Shown: piece by piece, positions 61,601 through 64,000 of the stretch
Layout of the letters: each line of letters begins with the position of its first letter
Position numbering within the stretch: the stretch's first letter is position 1
Origin: Chondrosia reniformis
Lineage: Eukaryota; Porifera; Demospongiae; Chondrillida; Chondrillidae
Assembly (NCBI GenBank): GCA_947172415.1
Contig: OX359198.1
Coordinates: 7,482,401-7,546,400, forward strand
Direction of reading: 5' to 3'
Length of the DNA stretch: 64,000 bases
Position numbers and translations under genes: made by a program
The notes under the pieces: generated by a model
What the model was told of the DNA's origin: nothing
Databases searched by the model: none
The model's input: the letters and a program-made list of their open reading frames with translations, nothing else

Positions 61601-64000
61601 GGTTACCATGACAGCCTCATCAGAATCAATCTCCATTACAGTATTGTTATTCATGTCCACAATTGTGAGTGACAAAAGATGTAAAAATGTATTATTGATA
61701 TTTGTGGCAAGGTTAAGGTGACGTTTAATCTCATTAAGATCATGTTCTCCGAGTGTTACCATGACAACAGGATCATCTGAGGAGGTTGTCAGAGAGTACA
61801 AGGGCAGTGGTCCAGGGGATAGCTGTACAAATACTGTGTCATTGTCAGATCCATTTCTCTGGTTCTGAAGTGTCAATCCATTCACCTGTAAAGAGCTCGT
61901 TTCAACAGTTTCATCAAAAGTCAAAGTGAGTTCACCAGAGTTCAAATTCAGGTTGTAGCTGAGAAGGAATGGAGGGGCATAGTCTGGGTAGAACAGGTCT
62001 GGCTGTGCGGCATAGGGACCCACTAGGGGAACATTAGGATTGCCAAACATGTCTTGTATGGTCTGCTTGTTTAGAGTTAGGAAAGTGTCTGATCGGGAAG
62101 TGCCCAGACCACGATCTCTCTTTATCACATTCAAGTCATCTCTGCCCACTGCCACAGTTATGGTGAGTCCATTGCCACTACTGGCTGCAGAAGGAGGACT
62201 AAGGTAGATGCGATTCTTCACTGCAGTGCTACCATTTTGCAGACCGATCCCTAATACTGACAGGCTGCTAGCATTGACCGTCTCATTGAATGTGAGGTAG
62301 AGTGTGCCCTCTGTCCAATTGACTGCATAGCTCACAAGTGCAGGAGGATTGCTGTCCAGCACCACTTCAGTGGCTGGCTGCGGCAGAGAGGAGTTCACTG
62401 CTACCACTGGTAGACCGACCATGTCTGCTATCGTGTGGTTGGCAACACTGAGGAAGGTGTTGCTGATGGATGTCCCAAGAGTCTCCATCAGCTTGAGGAG
62501 GTTCAGATCATCGTCACTGAGCACCACTTCAATGATGTTCCAGTTGTCACTAAATGAATAACTGGGCCAGTCCACCTCCACTCGACTGGTTGAGTCTGGC
62601 GCAGCCAGCACAGTCAGACCAGTCACGTTCAATGTGGCCACATTGACAGTTTCATTGAATGTTAGTACCAGCTCTCCCAAGTCAAGATCTAAAACAAACG
62701 ATTCCAAGATGGGTGGAGTTGAGTCTGCTATGTAACTGGCAGCTTGCAGACCATTATCATCAGTGATTGGAATTACATCAACATTCATCAAATCTCTAAA
62801 GACATCTGCATTTATGGTAATGAAACTGTCATTAATACTGGTAGCAACTCCCATTTCAGATTTCAGAGAATTAAGGTCGAATTCACTCAACTTTACAAGT
62901 ACTTCAAAACCATTGGAAGCCTCTGTAAAAGTATCACTTGTCAGTGTTACCATGGTTACAGCAGTGAGTGAGTCCTGCAGTGTCAAAGCTGTTGGGTCAA
63001 AGGTAGTAGTGTCAATGACATCATCAAATGTGAGCAAGATGGTCCCAGAGTTCAAGTCGAGGCTGAACTCATCCAGTTCGGCGGGGGAGGAGTCAGCAAT
63101 GAAGCCGAGAGGTCCACCATTGAAGGCTTCAGTTGCTAAGATACTGCTCTCATAATTACCAGCCATGTCAGTAATGGTTGCCCCTGACAACACAACATGG
63201 GTATCCACCGTGGAGGTGGCAAAAGAGCTGTTTAGTTTGATGGTCAGGAGGTCTGGACGGTTGAGGAGAAAGGTCACTGAAGACACTCCATCTTGATCAG
63301 CTGTACTGCCCCCTGTCAGTGTGAGGTGAGCTGTCCTATGCAACTCCCCAGGAGCACCCAGGATGGTTACCATGGTGATATCTGCCACTGAGGGACGAAC
63401 TGGTTCATTGAAGAAGAGAGATAGGGAGTCTGTAGTCAAGTCAAGAGTAAAACCCTCTAATTTAGGGGGTGTCTGATCTGCAATATACTGTGATACTGGA
63501 ATAGCATTTCCATTTCCAATTTGCACAACAGAATTTGGAGTTGGTATCTTGACATCAAATATGGCAGCATTGTCAATTCTAATAAAAGTGTCGTTATCAG
63601 AGAAGGCAAACTCACTAGCCTTGATTCGGTCAACATCAAATTTACTGAGCTCTACAGTGACTGTCAGTCCATTTCCACTGAGCGTCCTCCCTTCCTCTCC
63701 CAACTGCACAGACTGACTGGAGTAAGGTGCCTCTTGTAGGTAGATTCCTTTGAGATTGAGGGTGGAGGGGCGGACGGGGTCATCAAAGGTCAGCACTAGT
63801 ACTCCTGTGTTCATGTCTAATGAAAAGGAGATGAGCTCGGGAGGAATAGTGTCCTCTAAAAGTTCCTTCAAATCCTCGACAGAGCCAACTACACCATTGC
63901 CATTCATATCATATATGCCATTGGTTGCCATGGAAACCCAACAGTTATTAATGTTGGAGCACACTCTGTCTTCAGCCTTAAGTCTGTGCAGATCCTCTTG
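37655..64000 (-). CDS. Giant repetitive extracellular protein: 65+ tandem domains, 3 IPT/TIG, 1 Calx-beta (5' partial)
   Basis: One uninterrupted reading frame runs from the right edge to a TGA at 37655: more than 8,780 codons with no stop, frameshift or intron. The true start is outside the window; the frame is open through position 64000, in the middle of another repeat. It holds 65 countable copies of a domain of about 126 residues. Each opens DxTPPxLxxFxLDMNxGxL, then LTFxETVNxSSL, a variable strand region with YTLTGG, then DLNEIKRLxxLATS, TFLSI and DMNGNxVxP. Three IPT/TIG domains, one Calx-beta domain and a short tail (ending YYRTDERT) follow. No membrane span is seen at this end. The strand pattern of the first half recalls bacterial Ig-like folds of the SbsA/Big_5 kind, but this is a guess. 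Sequons for N-glycosylation are dense. It is probably secreted or cell-surface and adhesive; function unknown. Confidence 0.9.
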   Translation of the reverse strand, partial: QEDLHRLKAEDRVCSNINNCWVSMATNGIYDMNGNGVVGSVEDLKELLEDTIPPELISFSLDMNTGVLVLTFDDPVRPSTLNLKGIYLQEAPYSSQSVQLGEEGRTLSGNGLTVTVELSKFDVDRIKASEFAFSDNDTFIRIDNAAIFDVKIPTPNSVVQIGNGNAIPVSQYIADQTPPKLEGFTLDLTTDSLSLFFNEPVRPSVADITMVTILGAPGELHRTAHLTLTGGSTADQDGVSSVTFLLNRPDLLTIKLNSSFATSTVDTHVVLSGATITDMAGNYESSILATEAFNGGPLGFIADSSPAELDEFSLDLNSGTILLTFDDVIDTTTFDPTALTLQDSLTAVTMVTLTSDTFTEASNGFEVLVKLSEFDLNSLKSEMGVATSINDSFITINADVFRDLMNVDVIPITDDNGLQAASYIADSTPPILESFVLDLDLGELVLTFNETVNVATLNVTGLTVLAAPDSTSRVEVDWPSYSFSDNWNIIEVVLSDDDLNLLKLMETLGTSISNTFLSVANHTIADMVGLPVVAVNSSLPQPATEVVLDSNPPALVSYAVNWTEGTLYLTFNETVNASSLSVLGIGLQNGSTAVKNRIYLSPPSAASSGNGLTITVAVGRDDLNVIKRDRGLGTSRSDTFLTLNKQTIQDMFGNPNVPLVGPYAAQPDLFYPDYAPPFLLSYNLNLNSGELTLTFDETVETSSLQVNGLTLQNQRNGSDNDTVFVQLSPGPLPLYSLTTSSDDPVVMVTLGEHDLNEIKRHLNLATNINNTFLHLLSLTIVDMNNNTVMEIDSDEAVMVTTLTPDSTPPLLRSFQLDMNMGLLHLSFDETVAHSSLDPSSITLQNALEPHVTREIGGGVVIVTEASFAPVVSYTLTGGDVLSGDSTSLTLQLTVEDLNAIKHLPELATGYADTYLRINQSGVQDMNMNDIQGISPIEAHYVSLYIPDETPPTLISFDLDMNTGQLFLTFDETVNSTSLDVTGLVVQQYNDTLEYGQSYRLSMSSYSDTLYSTVVTVNLSSEDSNEIKRLSELATGYNDTYLSIANYTIVDMNDNFVSPVIPEEALPVSTYTIDSTMPQLVNFSLDMNTGWLTVTFDETVNVSTFVYSLFTLHSSANMSFGARVVLTGGYPLGDNHHIVTLQLNDADLNNIKLLTSLATSSGNTYLTVLGGGVADMSLEANLVQQGTVAISMLVQDTTSPNLDSFSVDLNAGNLRLTFDEVVNARSLEPTGIVLQDGRRSRIGVGLSTSYTTSLDGQVIILELSSADLNEVKRIDELFVGLSTSYVTVNESFIRDMNNNTVNPILNGEALKAERFMADFNQPFVEEYSFDLDAGILSVTFSETVNVSALECDMITFADTSNCSVPYTLTGCTINTSAVEYDLEDFAPPGYQPGGYGNASLWRTPFHYAISVDIILHLVDLNELKRMEIALSRGTTYLALTADTVVDQNGRPLLAYNCSSGMALLVDVYTEDQTPPVVQSFDLDLDTGYLTLYLSETVRTTTLVVMEISLHADDFIGNSSRLMLTPPTGSVQGSTPVLEILLSADDLNEVKRLSELAISNQTTFVTISSTALRDMVNNYLVPSVLMVTQYTADTTPPILQDYTLDMNLGQLIFTFDETVNASCFDPTQVSFQNFVSISYNGSEDNMTNNSYPLYCPVPMESQTLQLTGGVVLSNDSTILILEFSLEDLNELKRLDELADCYARVFLSLTNTSLCDMNMNYIVTIETDDAMPLAERKYIPDITRPRLESFNLNLTSEILTLSFSETVNASSFDVTMVTLLSGQPSLNNSVVWYTLMEGVLLNYHFHVLQIMLGTDDLNYIKRFPNFVSSMNNTFIAITNRTLSDMNGNAVLPEEALPVALFTPDRVNPNVISFDLDMNSNQLHLTFDETVNASSLQITGITLLSNVSPAVQNYTLTSSTSTSPDSPSISIDLDYSDVNEITRLTQLAVGASSTFLSIRTFTIADMSGNQVNPLAPLAAQPVLRYTPDEVSPMLVGFDLDLNTGLLWLEFDETVNASSLVLSDLLLQNVSDAITESSSSLQVYDSMQDLNDAVTLKVYFTNGYLNELKRLSTLAYDSNSTFLSFPFTTLTDMSDNPVVPLDNETAEPVRMYTADTTDPNIERFDLNMNNGVLTFYFTETVRVSTFNPFQITLSSSSNTSDLGEESYQLTGGVVQKEDSDIVTLELTWRDLNEIKRLRLLATSDNNTYLLATNRTVQDMNANPLIPFEDGFGMRVGVFTPDTTPPDVLNTTLDMDSGLLIVWFSETVNLDTFSTNMDHITFYNSSLFDDPSYSLTNSRTGSSDGPIVVIQLSASDLNRLKFVPSLTYDGESSYLFLNMTVLDMVGNLLTPLYMSLVQPRPITTFIPDVTMPTLVSYDLDMNTGQLFLTFSEVVDNIEVSYFGLQNTKTFTNDTVDFFFSESSLVSGPSLLPNGPGFPPHVTIHISDGDLNELKRLYSLADSVNSTFLTVSMLGALDSFSLPLEAIEEENGLQAQIFTPDTTMPSLVNFTFSLDMGLLELTFDETVNVDTFNATTVTFVNVNTGTGYTLQHHPPTLGALLIDINSTVVSLILANDDLNEIKILTDLFTFEENAFIALQKETVQDMNTNSLNTTNLPLQASYVAMDNTAPQLTSFDLDMDAMTLVLSFDETVNVSSANLSSVTLLAYEGADSSEYSYNLQYIQEGDPLGTFTNSTDGPEIVIYLGTLDSNEIKRRSNLATLENNTYLSITSDFISDMSGHPLVSIATENATLVNMYVVDSTPPYLVSFDFDLDEGRIHLTFDETVNSSSIDPSLITVQNLPLAEQYTLRGGEPVTGDDPVVVFELMYFDLNMIKKLQNLAISNTSTHIHLEEGTVHDMAYLPSPSEVTDDQQVVTFTDDTTPPTLLYWKANINTSELVLNFDEPVNVQTLDFTQITLQSSSNDSCTDPQTFYTLRGGSTPSENCLQVVINILNDDLNEIKEREGLLVSMETSFISITSFLVMDMRSNAVVAVDKMDAKMAADFVGDMIRPYIMSYHLDMNRGQLHLTFLETVNATSINFTAFTIQSDSYVTDSINTYQLTGGSLSSYNDSTLITILISPTDLNNIKARDIAISTSTSYLVVERSGIEDQNGLQIQPLINGLARLADQYTIDSTRPELISYNLDMDMGILLLNFSETIRVSSLNTSTITIQGLKSGIGSEDAAYTLRDGSTVSPDGHQVQIMLSPFDLNELKRRPLLASDLSSTFLSVKANTIYDTQMNYLVPIPSALGQPVHTYTQDTTPPSLMDFELDLDSGNLTLTFDETVNSSTLQMNLISFHGDNGTAYTLTGGLVIGCYDNTVVTNLNDMDLNRIKFEEFLCDGDTASDCDIQLPSLAISDMNGNTNVAVHKSYSRLIGDTSPPTLVWFDLDLTREELTLMFCESVIVDTVKLFETIILQSSVLEVDGDQLSTGELTLNRSDPEVFNGLLEAYLLSGGSVSGSVLTSGHPPLLILSLTQVDLNILKSLETVATSTFDTYILISQLAIKDHHGNSLVPIQNPSAQQVRVYTPDTVIPYLVCFNLDMDTGVLSLSFSETVDVSSLSPQSITLRGSNQSDAFTLTGGSTPSYDNPSVNLELSEEDLNTLKGLTAIATSPRDTLLYLTSSAIADQAGNPVLHRNASSSLPVKTYVEDVTPPTLVSWVMDLDNGELTLSFSETVNSQTFDPNSVTLQSDPSLFAVRHTIQSGELISGDSTELTYLLSQDDLNTIKLFELCTFDMFGNDCLISLENSTVSDMNGNPITPVPMGEATPPQQYIPDTSSPNIISFTVNMTYGDVSLTFDEVVNVSSFDPMSLAVFSSNLRDAVGYALTGGTLSSEENGLTVDFTFNKADVEAIRQMTSLYTVRSSSYLGANSTAIEDMSGNLLAPLDPPIVASFYGDDIVGPLLIGAAFNLTSGELLLTFSESVLTSSFKPLELAFQDAFNATISYTLTGGAVSVYVNKDLVLLRLSELDIEELQSREMLAVSQNTAWLVHTTNLVLDLSTLANPAMERLDRVNPLNVDTFYNDRIDPTVFNFIEFSFRDHRLVIEFNEPVDINTTDVTQFVIQQYQNNFDSALNVSRDGSSYQLTESRLSYLDADLNNKRIIVVSLNANDFKNILLDEFLATSAPSTHLVLPLGAVRDFAGNPLVEISNRDGKQVATFVGNTLNPNLIAWDLDLDLGQLTLEFDNVMDINTVALQFATIQDDLTRSVWHQLTDGQVITDHDYTVVVNLTVEDLNEIKRLTDVATSRNDTFITVTGELIDSFVDYHFPGRDVAPITDGSALQVRDLIPDTIDPQLQNFTLDVNLGQLVLTFDETVNASSLLFTELALQSMSTFNGNSTTVFLLSNSSHISTTNWTREDSTIVTVFLGFDDLNELKRLTSLGTSLEDTYLFHSNRTVVDMNGNPLVPRGGTEALPASLHVADDTSPILTEFSLDMNIGVLELTFDETVNVSSLYTPSISLLRAPSSTDSVALTNVSRATTADDYIVTIRIGAEDLNGIKRHQLLAQTQNDSFISLEATTIADMNGNALQSVLPSSPKRVQTYTPDSSPPQLVYFELDMNIGVLSLTFNETVDVSTFVYTSFVLHSNDTEEPSTNYTLTNGRLLSNDSDVVYIQITIPDQCAIKLNTELATSFDNTFLELKYGAVQDMALIPNALLPEDQPLPTFFFIRDILPPLVSCFEVNLNLSQFKIIFNEPVDKATVNVSGIQFQSGSSPLTYNTYRLTNGTVLSENGKELIVQMRDFDANELKKNEMLLVSQASTNLRLDADTVRDMIGNGNEALNETDAFPSCSFTNDTIRPQLFSFDLDMDAPELLTLHFSETVDYMSFNVTQITLSQGFDTDGVNETYTLTGGNVRMADDTTVMVNLTLQDVNQLKVLRIAVSNQSVYISVSSMLVRDQSDNPNVEVLLGLTAQQVVLYTADQTRPELVSYHLDMNNGQLLMTFSETVNSVTFNSSAITLQHSLIQVPDPFTYHTLSVQSQNSNLMDGPVQIVYLSTEDLNELKRLSLLATELENTYLSLEVTAVSDVFGNPIRSVQPQAGLLAGNYTPDQTRPTLSSFTLNLTSEILSLTFDETVNASSINVSAYTLQNLPSSPLASFGLTESSSVLGNDSTVVDISLGTGDLNSIKALPDLAVSPTTTFLSVTEEGATDMSTNPIVPRPVNNSLPTSTFSPDTTPPGLDRFNLDMNLGLLMLYFTETVNVSTLDPPSLTLLGEPIFNTTFQRSLAGAANVSTQYSTVVEVSLTSEDLNEIKRLRGLAHNVSNTYISIASSLIRDMNGNAVSQIVPENSQQVRQFQPDVTSPYLVESRLNLTSEILQLVFDETVNVASLNPMKLTLVSWNDTQNYTLMAGGLQGGDSTTISLQLTREDLNNIKVLEDLALSGLTIVISPQAVLDMNNNSNCYAPSSPPTCINAQSNVDTEFYPDTISPELEDFTLDMDGPGLLTLFFNESVRVSTLNVTQLTLVGLRGDSLSEMYTLTLTPGTTSNSSNGPVLLVMVSSFDLNEIKKLRQLGTNIENSYLTITSDFIEDMFGNEVVPIALSMAPRANRYQPDETPPQLRAFVLDLNEGELRLTFSETVFGQLLFTEYITLQNSYSNSTVTFDLLRNSGPFSNEVELIVKLSDKELNEIKRLTSLGTTVNDTFVSLSTLTVVDMADNMLVEVPSQHGLQAAAVVADVTPPQLVTFDLDVDEGILSLTFDETVNASSLTVTNLTLQNGPSDNATTEQHTLTNSTTVSSDSTILLIELSFFDLNQIKKLRNLATKVSGSDTFIHFPSGTVLDMSDNTNVGIDVDMAAMVTNITMDITSPTLVAFRVDLNTEQLTLTFDETVDVTTLMVNEFILVGDPVSLDPAYNLTIGYSPSEDDYIIVVQLDIDDVNNLKRIVNLTVTRESTNLVLSPLAIADMNDNALNFTDPLTASTFQEDTRQPVLVAFDLDLDSDLLVLEFNETVLVSSLNITDIIIHDSVNGTVDSNSSQRYYALQYSLPLSGDDPVIYIHLHPDDINYIKKFDNLASSPNNSFLTVTSNLITDMNTNLLMATSDLPVRDYTRDTTSPKLVEYYLDLTAELLTLVFNETVNVSSLDASQLILSGGNTTQVDLTGALVNMADNDTVIVLQLTRTDLNEVKRYEGVATLRNTTLLTLTSALLTDMSGNYVCNETRVVTDHFTEDLVPPELESVHLDMDLGLLHLMFVETVRSSTLNTSGIVLLNDRHPNTTALYRLQRGYSLSANDPVVTVTLDIEDLNNIKRITNLGTSASSTFAVLDFGAILDMNANAIEAIPYDDAIAAEQYTRDATPPQLVSFDLDFDSGIIWLTFDETVNVSSLSPTEVTLSSSAVEGTTNYTLTEGSQLHPGYGDDTVVPLQMSLDDLNEIKKLTDLLTDQTNTFLSATSLAITDMSANPVIPIGPQHVNMYTPDTTAPRLEGLVVDMDNRWLILHFSETVNTSTLMVEELTLQDDMGTSGPVLSLSPPSSTQSSNAPLVVLELGVYDIYTLTALTNLYTSINDSFLAITEDSIRDMSGNRVENITNATALQATDYLFDVTSPELQNFTVNLDDGTVQLFFNEAIVSALTDFFKFHLYSDPDGTLNLTLTGGSFNFLYSHNLTLYLTREDINEIKRTEFLWTNRNDTWIYLEEGTFVDWTMSNLQQTTLLQAEEDPIEQLPPNLVSFYVNITGGVLILNFDEPVRSSTARPSRFTLENMADNSSTTFTLTGGASSSPNDLQIVFQFGYKDLNDIKARIDLYTSINDSYLTLQEGAVLDMAFNPSSPVTRQPAAMFFDDRVMPHILGYDLDMDTGQLYLTFYETVDVSSLHLPSFQLQKAFNVSEENPLNFHRFSSSTVAMSTITMLDNRHVTLTFSLSDLNEVKRKRIATSTSTTWLVMDSSALVDNNNQSVIPLVNSLNALQVSNYTADSTDPALLAFDLDMNSGSLTLRFSETVDAETLSINQITLVNRNSSSTETYTLQSSGLLDLEQAFEASGDGVYFPWDFPNPSEVPAFLMNLLTNYSQINQTQRVGNMTDMLEDLALSQFSYHTFVVYLSHEDLNEIKKMRRLAISANTTFLSITDAAVEDMVGNSVSEILPLAPLPVSLYVPDMEPPELVSFELDVDSSNLTLSFSETVDILSLDVTQFTLQNTRNIWSSAFSNYTLHSSPPFPNTSASFGTDDPIVVIQLGHADLNAIKNMRMLATSLEDTFLSWTTNSVADTSYNLVVGRQAQFARHVSRFTADTTDPELISFDLDLDDGRLILTFSETVKIVDSLNVTESTFQSLPLDGLDGVYQYSLTEVSSSVDGDNPVVMIRLGFEDLNALKYRTGLATSINDTFLSISNLTITDLNDNSVVELPPDIALQARIVTPDTTPPILVNFTLDMDSNQLTLTFNETVNSESLRVSSITLQHGPQSSLDYHSSPLTLTEVETFTDSDDSHIILLQLGAVDRNEIRRRQNLGVSLATSFLTITDEAILDMNNNRVVPIVDGSGLPAGEFIADSTPPVLTNYSVDMDQGVIILTFDETVNASTLQITDWTLQDGAPTESDNFTFTSVTMTDQSDNTTILVAIGDNDLNEIKRLLICQEFNDCFISHLAGSVVDMNSIAIEGRGEVAAQRVSMYIPDITRPQLLSFTTNLTSETLSLTFSETVNVSSLTFSAFTLQDFFLATFNYTLTGGTALNDDSTIVSFQLTLQDLNEVKRITPIFTKRQNSWLTLTRFSINDLALLPNQVVPIRNLDDLSYGIVTDDFFPDIIRPELLTFDLNLTSELLTLYFSETVRAGSLLVTQITLQNEMDIANVTENVTLKEEPTEDILPSEDYHTLIIKLGNTNLNAIKLLTSLATDSNNTFVSLTETLVEDMNMNLIEAVPPAGAQSVDLFYEDTISPRLVGALLDMSKGTIQMTFDEPVNASSFDPEQVVLYSSLRENASSVQLTWVSYTDSPNGLVITVLLGERDLNAIKVELGLARSASSSFLSLGEDTIVDMNDNKLVPVTRTTMDYILDTVSPRLVEFCLNLTSETLSLTFDEVVSFLTVDPTQLLLLAEQQASLDDDVDLFHQLTGGDIITSENDPVIDILITHEDLNVIKQLVGVATSINNTYLSHADLLLEDVEGNVALGITRENAFRARCFYGDIIRPELSHFHLDMDMGILYLTFSETVNASSVNVTSAALVSDTTSMPLYNLTLTSDSVVMTTSLSPVVAVQLGLFEIWYLKSSENFAKSENDTFVSISELLVNDVSGNAVVAQDGGYRGDYTPDTTRPYLVEYSIDLIREVVTFIFNEPIDYKDIAYSAITLQDGPSANDSRVLTNGSVVPSKYQTVVMVTLEESDAMFLKRNPSIATSINDTYVMFTSDAFQDTALTPNPVVPLVDQYNASMVKTYRYYPSPVFYSLFPVAGRAEGGTIVTLQGDQFGPVKGEPLSRRVDVLFGDAPAINVSVVVSNITLELLTPAINNLTSDTLVSVTIIVDDSSLLVTVPSAFRYLPPPVFDSVYPTTGSALGGTPLTVSGQQFGPSTQSNSGPLVEVMVGNSSCDNVTVYNDTLLTCVTSPLDAGDYNIAVTVDGVTQVTPNAYTAIDAPVIAEINPLSTHTDSTTLLLISGLNFGPTSSSGQGLTLSVYITTILGRRECLNVTVVRDGFATCHSPPNRGPANISLVYDRVESDIFTDFNYYDDAGLFSFQVPEFSVSEREMFVNVSVIRHSHPPFPSPANVTIATSDGTALAGLHYLSTTLTKWMTSDETRTFFPIAITASQFEVFRIRKGEDDDVQFTVSITSVDPLHGIAAIDRSTSSVTIRATCATVTHKCVAEWDLDEVIYYRTDERT
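37715..38109 (-). other. Calx-beta domain of the giant protein
   Basis: Reads AGLFSFQVPEFSVSERE then ANVTIATSDGTALAGLHYL and VFRIRKGEDDDVQFTVSI, the usual Calx-beta order (FxxxxxxVxE, TxDGTAxxGxDY, FxVxL). Known Calx-beta domains are beta-sandwiches, many calcium-binding, found in integrin beta-4, Frem proteins and sponge aggregation-factor proteins. Confidence 0.85.
38110..38975 (-). other. Three IPT/TIG domains of the giant protein
   Basis: Three consecutive Ig-like TIG domains, boundaries near 38676 and 38400. Each opens with PVFxSxxPxxGxxxGGTxxT-type sequence or a close variant and a GxxFGP turn (GDQFGPV, GQQFGPS, GLNFGPT). The second and third have the cysteine pair typical of extracellular TIG domains (SCDNV to LLTCVT; RECLNV to FATCHS). 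Confidence 0.88.
38975..64000 (-). repeat. Coding array of 65+ repeats, about 385 bp per unit
   Basis: Counted from the DxxxPxL...LDMN...ETVN motif, 65 complete units lie in the window and a 66th is cut by the edge. Units are clearly diverged in protein and are not near-identical in DNA, so the array is old rather than a recent expansion. The first two, units 30-32 and the last two depart most from consensus (the DLNEIK motif is altered). Confidence 0.92.

Noticed and set aside
38700-63740. Dozens of plus-strand frames of 60-180 codons opposite the giant ORF
   Set aside because: They are antisense shadows of a repetitive coding sequence. They lack domains, signal peptides and splice structure, and their composition mirrors the repeat.
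37655-64000. Bacterial contamination as the source of the giant intronless ORF
   Set aside because: It sits in continuous sequence next to a spliced animal receptor gene, is rich in N-glycosylation sequons and ends with animal-type TIG domains. Horizontal origin in the distant past cannot be excluded.

Overview
The window reads as nuclear DNA of an early-branching animal, most likely a demosponge. The support is a set of animal signalling genes (Frizzled, a TGF-beta type I receptor kinase, a neurabin scaffold, a MAP3K2/3-like kinase), short introns with GT-AG borders, and an Ig-plus-TIR receptor of a type I know from sponges. The species cannot be fixed from sequence alone. Almost every multi-exon gene carries its own private minisatellite in one or more introns. 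All exon models below were built by hand from splice consensus, and reading phase closes in each multi-exon gene. The one exception is a single neurabin exon reported as a problem.

Layout, left to right. Positions 1-2190 (minus): the 5' half of a MAP3K2/3-like gene with a PB1 domain, running off the left edge into an 18-copy 29-bp repeat. 2475-2547 (minus): tRNA-Lys(UUU). 2862-8565 (minus): a neurabin orthologue (proline-rich head, PDZ, long coiled coil, C-terminal SAM), perhaps starting at 10161 next to the divergent Frizzled promoter. 10306-11976 (plus): intronless Frizzled. 14225-19842 (minus): complete TGF-beta type I receptor, 8 exons. 20175-21152 (minus): a tandem copy of its first three exons, ending just after the membrane span, with its last codons and stop supplied by duplicated deoxyhypusine hydroxylase (DOHH) 3' sequence. 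21442-22377 (minus): intact intronless DOHH. 22792-24405 (plus) and 25461-27137 (minus): an inverted pair of kinase-less receptors with activin-receptor-type ectodomains and mucin-like stalks. They flank a LINE 3' end and a small copy of the DOHH 5' end. 27756-31853 (plus): a glycosylasparaginase (AGA) gene. 31996-33468 (plus): an ectodomain-only Ig protein. 34472-37021 (plus): its full-length paralogue with two Ig domains, membrane span and TIR domain.

From 37655 to the right edge (minus) a single open frame of more than 8,780 codons has no stop and no intron. It encodes at least 65 tandem copies of a domain of about 126 residues, then three IPT/TIG domains and one Calx-beta domain. Its start lies outside the window. 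It is the most unusual object here: a giant, densely N-glycosylated, presumably extracellular protein.

Two themes stand out. First, three receptor groups in about 23 kb each have members that keep signal peptide and ectodomain but lack the signalling domain, made by tandem or inverted duplication. They may act as decoys or co-receptors for TGF-beta-type and TIR-type signalling. Second, the giant repeat ORF is free of introns and simple repeats while its neighbours are full of both.
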